From positions 3,575-17,284 of the forward strand of contig NW_014012464.1 in the NCBI RefSeq assembly GCF_000611645.1: a stretch of 13,710 bases of DNA, given 5' to 3'. This stretch comes from Monoraphidium neglectum. Its lineage: Eukaryota > Chlorophyta > Chlorophyceae > Sphaeropleales > Selenastraceae. Under the pieces are notes generated by a model that searched no databases, was not told the DNA's origin, and saw only the letters and a program-made list of their open reading frames with translations. The position numbers and the translations under genes were made by a program. The stretch's first letter is position 1, and each line of letters starts with the position of its first letter. Shown here one piece after another: positions 11,235-13,710 of the stretch.

Positions 11235-11467
11235 AAGAGGAGCAGCCGCGTCTTGAATAGAACCGTCCGCTGACGCTGCAGTGCTGCCAGCCGCCGCTGC
11301 AGTTCTGCCAGCTGCCGCTGCATTCCTGCCAGCTGCTCCTGCACGAGCTCACGCTCTCTAGGGTTCTCTACATCTTTCAGTGCAGCCTCCTTTTCAGCAA
11401 TAGCCTGTTTGACTTCTATGATGTTGTGCTGCACTTCTGCAATGGCCTGCTCAACACCGGTTGCCAT
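8888..11467 (-). CDS. Unrecognised coiled-coil, polyQ, putative PD-(D/E)XK-like protein (gene 4)
   Basis: Five exons: 11170-11467, 10413-10607, 9976-10162, 9646-9843 and 8888-9407 with TAA; all phases agree, giving 465 residues. Residues 1-75 form a heptad-like coiled coil rich in Gln, Glu, Leu and Ala. Residues 79-98 are 20 Gln, ending next to the first donor. Residues 100-165 are a linker. Residues 165-380 look folded: two helices (166-203), an acidic loop PFDQTDP (206-212), helix REMYVAALRDNL, then SKADELLVA (284-292) followed 21 residues later by GIDLKK (306-311), then a helix (320-328) and FPFMQLVTDM. An Asp followed at this spacing by D-x-K is the layout of a PD-(D/E)XK nuclease core; this is inference. 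The tail (384-465) is acidic and Pro-rich. Exon 2 and its weak donor (GTCGTG) are the least certain part; exon 4 could start at an alternative AG 18 bases further in. A phase-0 acceptor at 11474-11475 suggests an upstream leader exon. Confidence 0.7.
11173..11234. repeat. CTG/CAG microsatellite coding polyglutamine in gene 4
   Basis: About 62 bases of uninterrupted CTG on the plus strand, read as CAG on the gene 4 coding strand, give 20 consecutive Gln (residues 79-98). The run stops four bases before the exon 1 donor, which reads CCAG/GTGCGAG. Confidence 0.97.
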
Positions 11468-11473
11468 TGCGTC

Positions 11474-12289
11474 CTGCAGCCGAGACGGGCGACGGAGGAG
11501 GGAGTCAAGCCGACGCTGCCACTGGGGTCAATGGGACAGGATGCTGCTGCTGGAGGCCACCTGAAGCAGCAGCCATGAAAGGACAATAAGGAGGCATGCC
11601 AACCATAACCAGTGTGTGCAATACCGTAGCTTGTGGGCGAAAGCGAGGGTGAAGGCAGCAGCACCAGCACCACACCGACATCCAGGACCCAGTCTGTGAC
11701 CTTATCTGGCAGCGGTGAAAGCAAACCTAAGATCCCAGCCTCCTTCAGATACACGCTGCAGCGCAACGAACGTGAGGGTTAGTCGAAGGCCCGGATGCCC
11801 ACCTTTTTGAGGCGTAAACAGTTTGCGTATGTACATAAAACACCTTAATTGCGGAAGTATGTTAAAATGCTGCAAAACCCTTCACCATGTACAGATTGTC
11901 GAGACCCTTGCGCTGGCGCCCGGATGCACCGAGTCAGGATCGTCCCAGAAGCACCGTATGTTTGCGACGTCGATTCAGATCCCTTTATTTGTGATAAATA
12001 GCACGTGAGCTTGCCTTCCAACATTGTCCACGTAGCTCGAGCCCTGGCAGCTCTCGGAAGTGCCCCGGGAGTCCTCAGCATTACCTGTGCGCTTTTTGTG
12101 GCCCACCAGGTGGGTCGATACATGGCACGAGTGGCGCGGCATGCTGCAACCCTTGCAAGCAAGCCCGCTGCACCATCGTGCCCTCGCTTGGTCCACTCGC
12201 GCTGGCGCAGGCGCGCACACGCGCGCGCGTGGCGCCCTCGCCCGGCCGACGCGCGCACATGCACCCCCTCACCAACATACACGGCGCCC
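11474..12289. other. Intergenic between divergent gene 4 and gene X
   Basis: Gene 4 reads left and gene X right from this stretch, so it should contain both promoters. The minus strand at 11474-11500 has a pyrimidine-rich acceptor (CTCGGCTGCAG) just before the gene 4 ATG, suggesting a leader intron. A short open segment at 11625-11755 on the minus strand might be an exon. Bases 11810-12005 are clearly more AT-rich than the rest, and a palindromic CACGTG lies at 12002-12007. I support no gene here. Confidence 0.45.
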
Positions 12290-12361
12290 CCACGCGTCAC
12301 AAACGCCCCTCCCCTCCCCCTGCCACCACGGCCCCCGGCGCCTCTCCGGCCCCGCCGCCGC

Positions 12362-12371
12362 AGATAATATC
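12362..12371 (+). promoter_or_regulatory. AT-rich core-promoter-like element of gene X
   Basis: AGATAATATC stands out in a very GC-rich leader about 110 bases before the gene X ATG. A related CAGATAT occurs at the same relative place in the degenerate copy (8454-8460). Position and conservation suggest a TATA-like element, though it is not a consensus TATA box. Confidence 0.35.
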
Positions 12372-12478
12372 TCGGCCCCCGCAGCAGCACCCCTGCGCGC
12401 AGCTACAGCCCCCTTCCCACCCCCCAGCCGCGGGGCCTCGGCCTCCAACAGCGTCACCAGCGCGCCACCGCAGCAGCC

Positions 12479-13710
<1,232 letters not shown>

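Noticed and set aside
11845..12390. 181-codon minus-strand open frame upstream of gene 4
   Set aside because: It is antisense to the gene X leader, composed of Arg, Gly and Ala runs, and lacks any conserved motif.

Overview
The window looks like nuclear DNA of a GC-rich green alga (Chlorophyta). The reasons are: short exons split by GT-AG introns with CAG acceptors; an RNase J with a plastid-type leader; a histone H3 with introns; a complete UFL1, a family kept in plants and algae and lost in most fungi; long CAG, CTG and CA microsatellites; and a TGTAA motif (the green-algal polyadenylation signal) 42 bases after the UFL1 stop. No species is assigned.

Layout, left to right. Four genes run leftward: (1) the 5' end of a plastid RNase J gene (start at 576, running off the left edge); (2) a complete three-exon histone H3 (2061 to 1048); (3) a complete eight-exon UFL1, the UFM1 E3 ligase scaffold (7972 to 3340, 836 codons); (4) a five-exon gene for an unrecognised 465-residue protein (11467 to 8888) with an N-terminal coiled coil, a 20-residue polyglutamine tract and a C-terminal region that I read tentatively as a PD-(D/E)XK nuclease-like fold. 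At the right end a gene on the + strand (here 'gene X') starts at 12479 and runs off or ends near the right edge; its product is not recognised. I placed every splice site by eye from phase, consensus and remembered family conservation. In the H3, UFL1 and gene 4 models every junction keeps the reading frame.

The structurally most unusual part is 8.3-12.6 kb. A diverged copy of the leader, first exon and first donor site of gene X lies at about 8380-8715 in the same orientation. The two copies bracket the whole of gene 4. The copy has lost its start codon, but its other early differences are silent, so it looks like a relic of a once-used gene.

The genes show no joint pathway. RNase J (plastid RNA processing), H3 (chromatin) and UFL1 (ER and ribosome quality control by UFMylation) are unrelated housekeeping genes. 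Gene 4 and gene X are the accessory, unexplained part. Intergenic stretches at 577-1047, 2062-3293, 7973-8379 and 11474-12289 hold no gene I can support.
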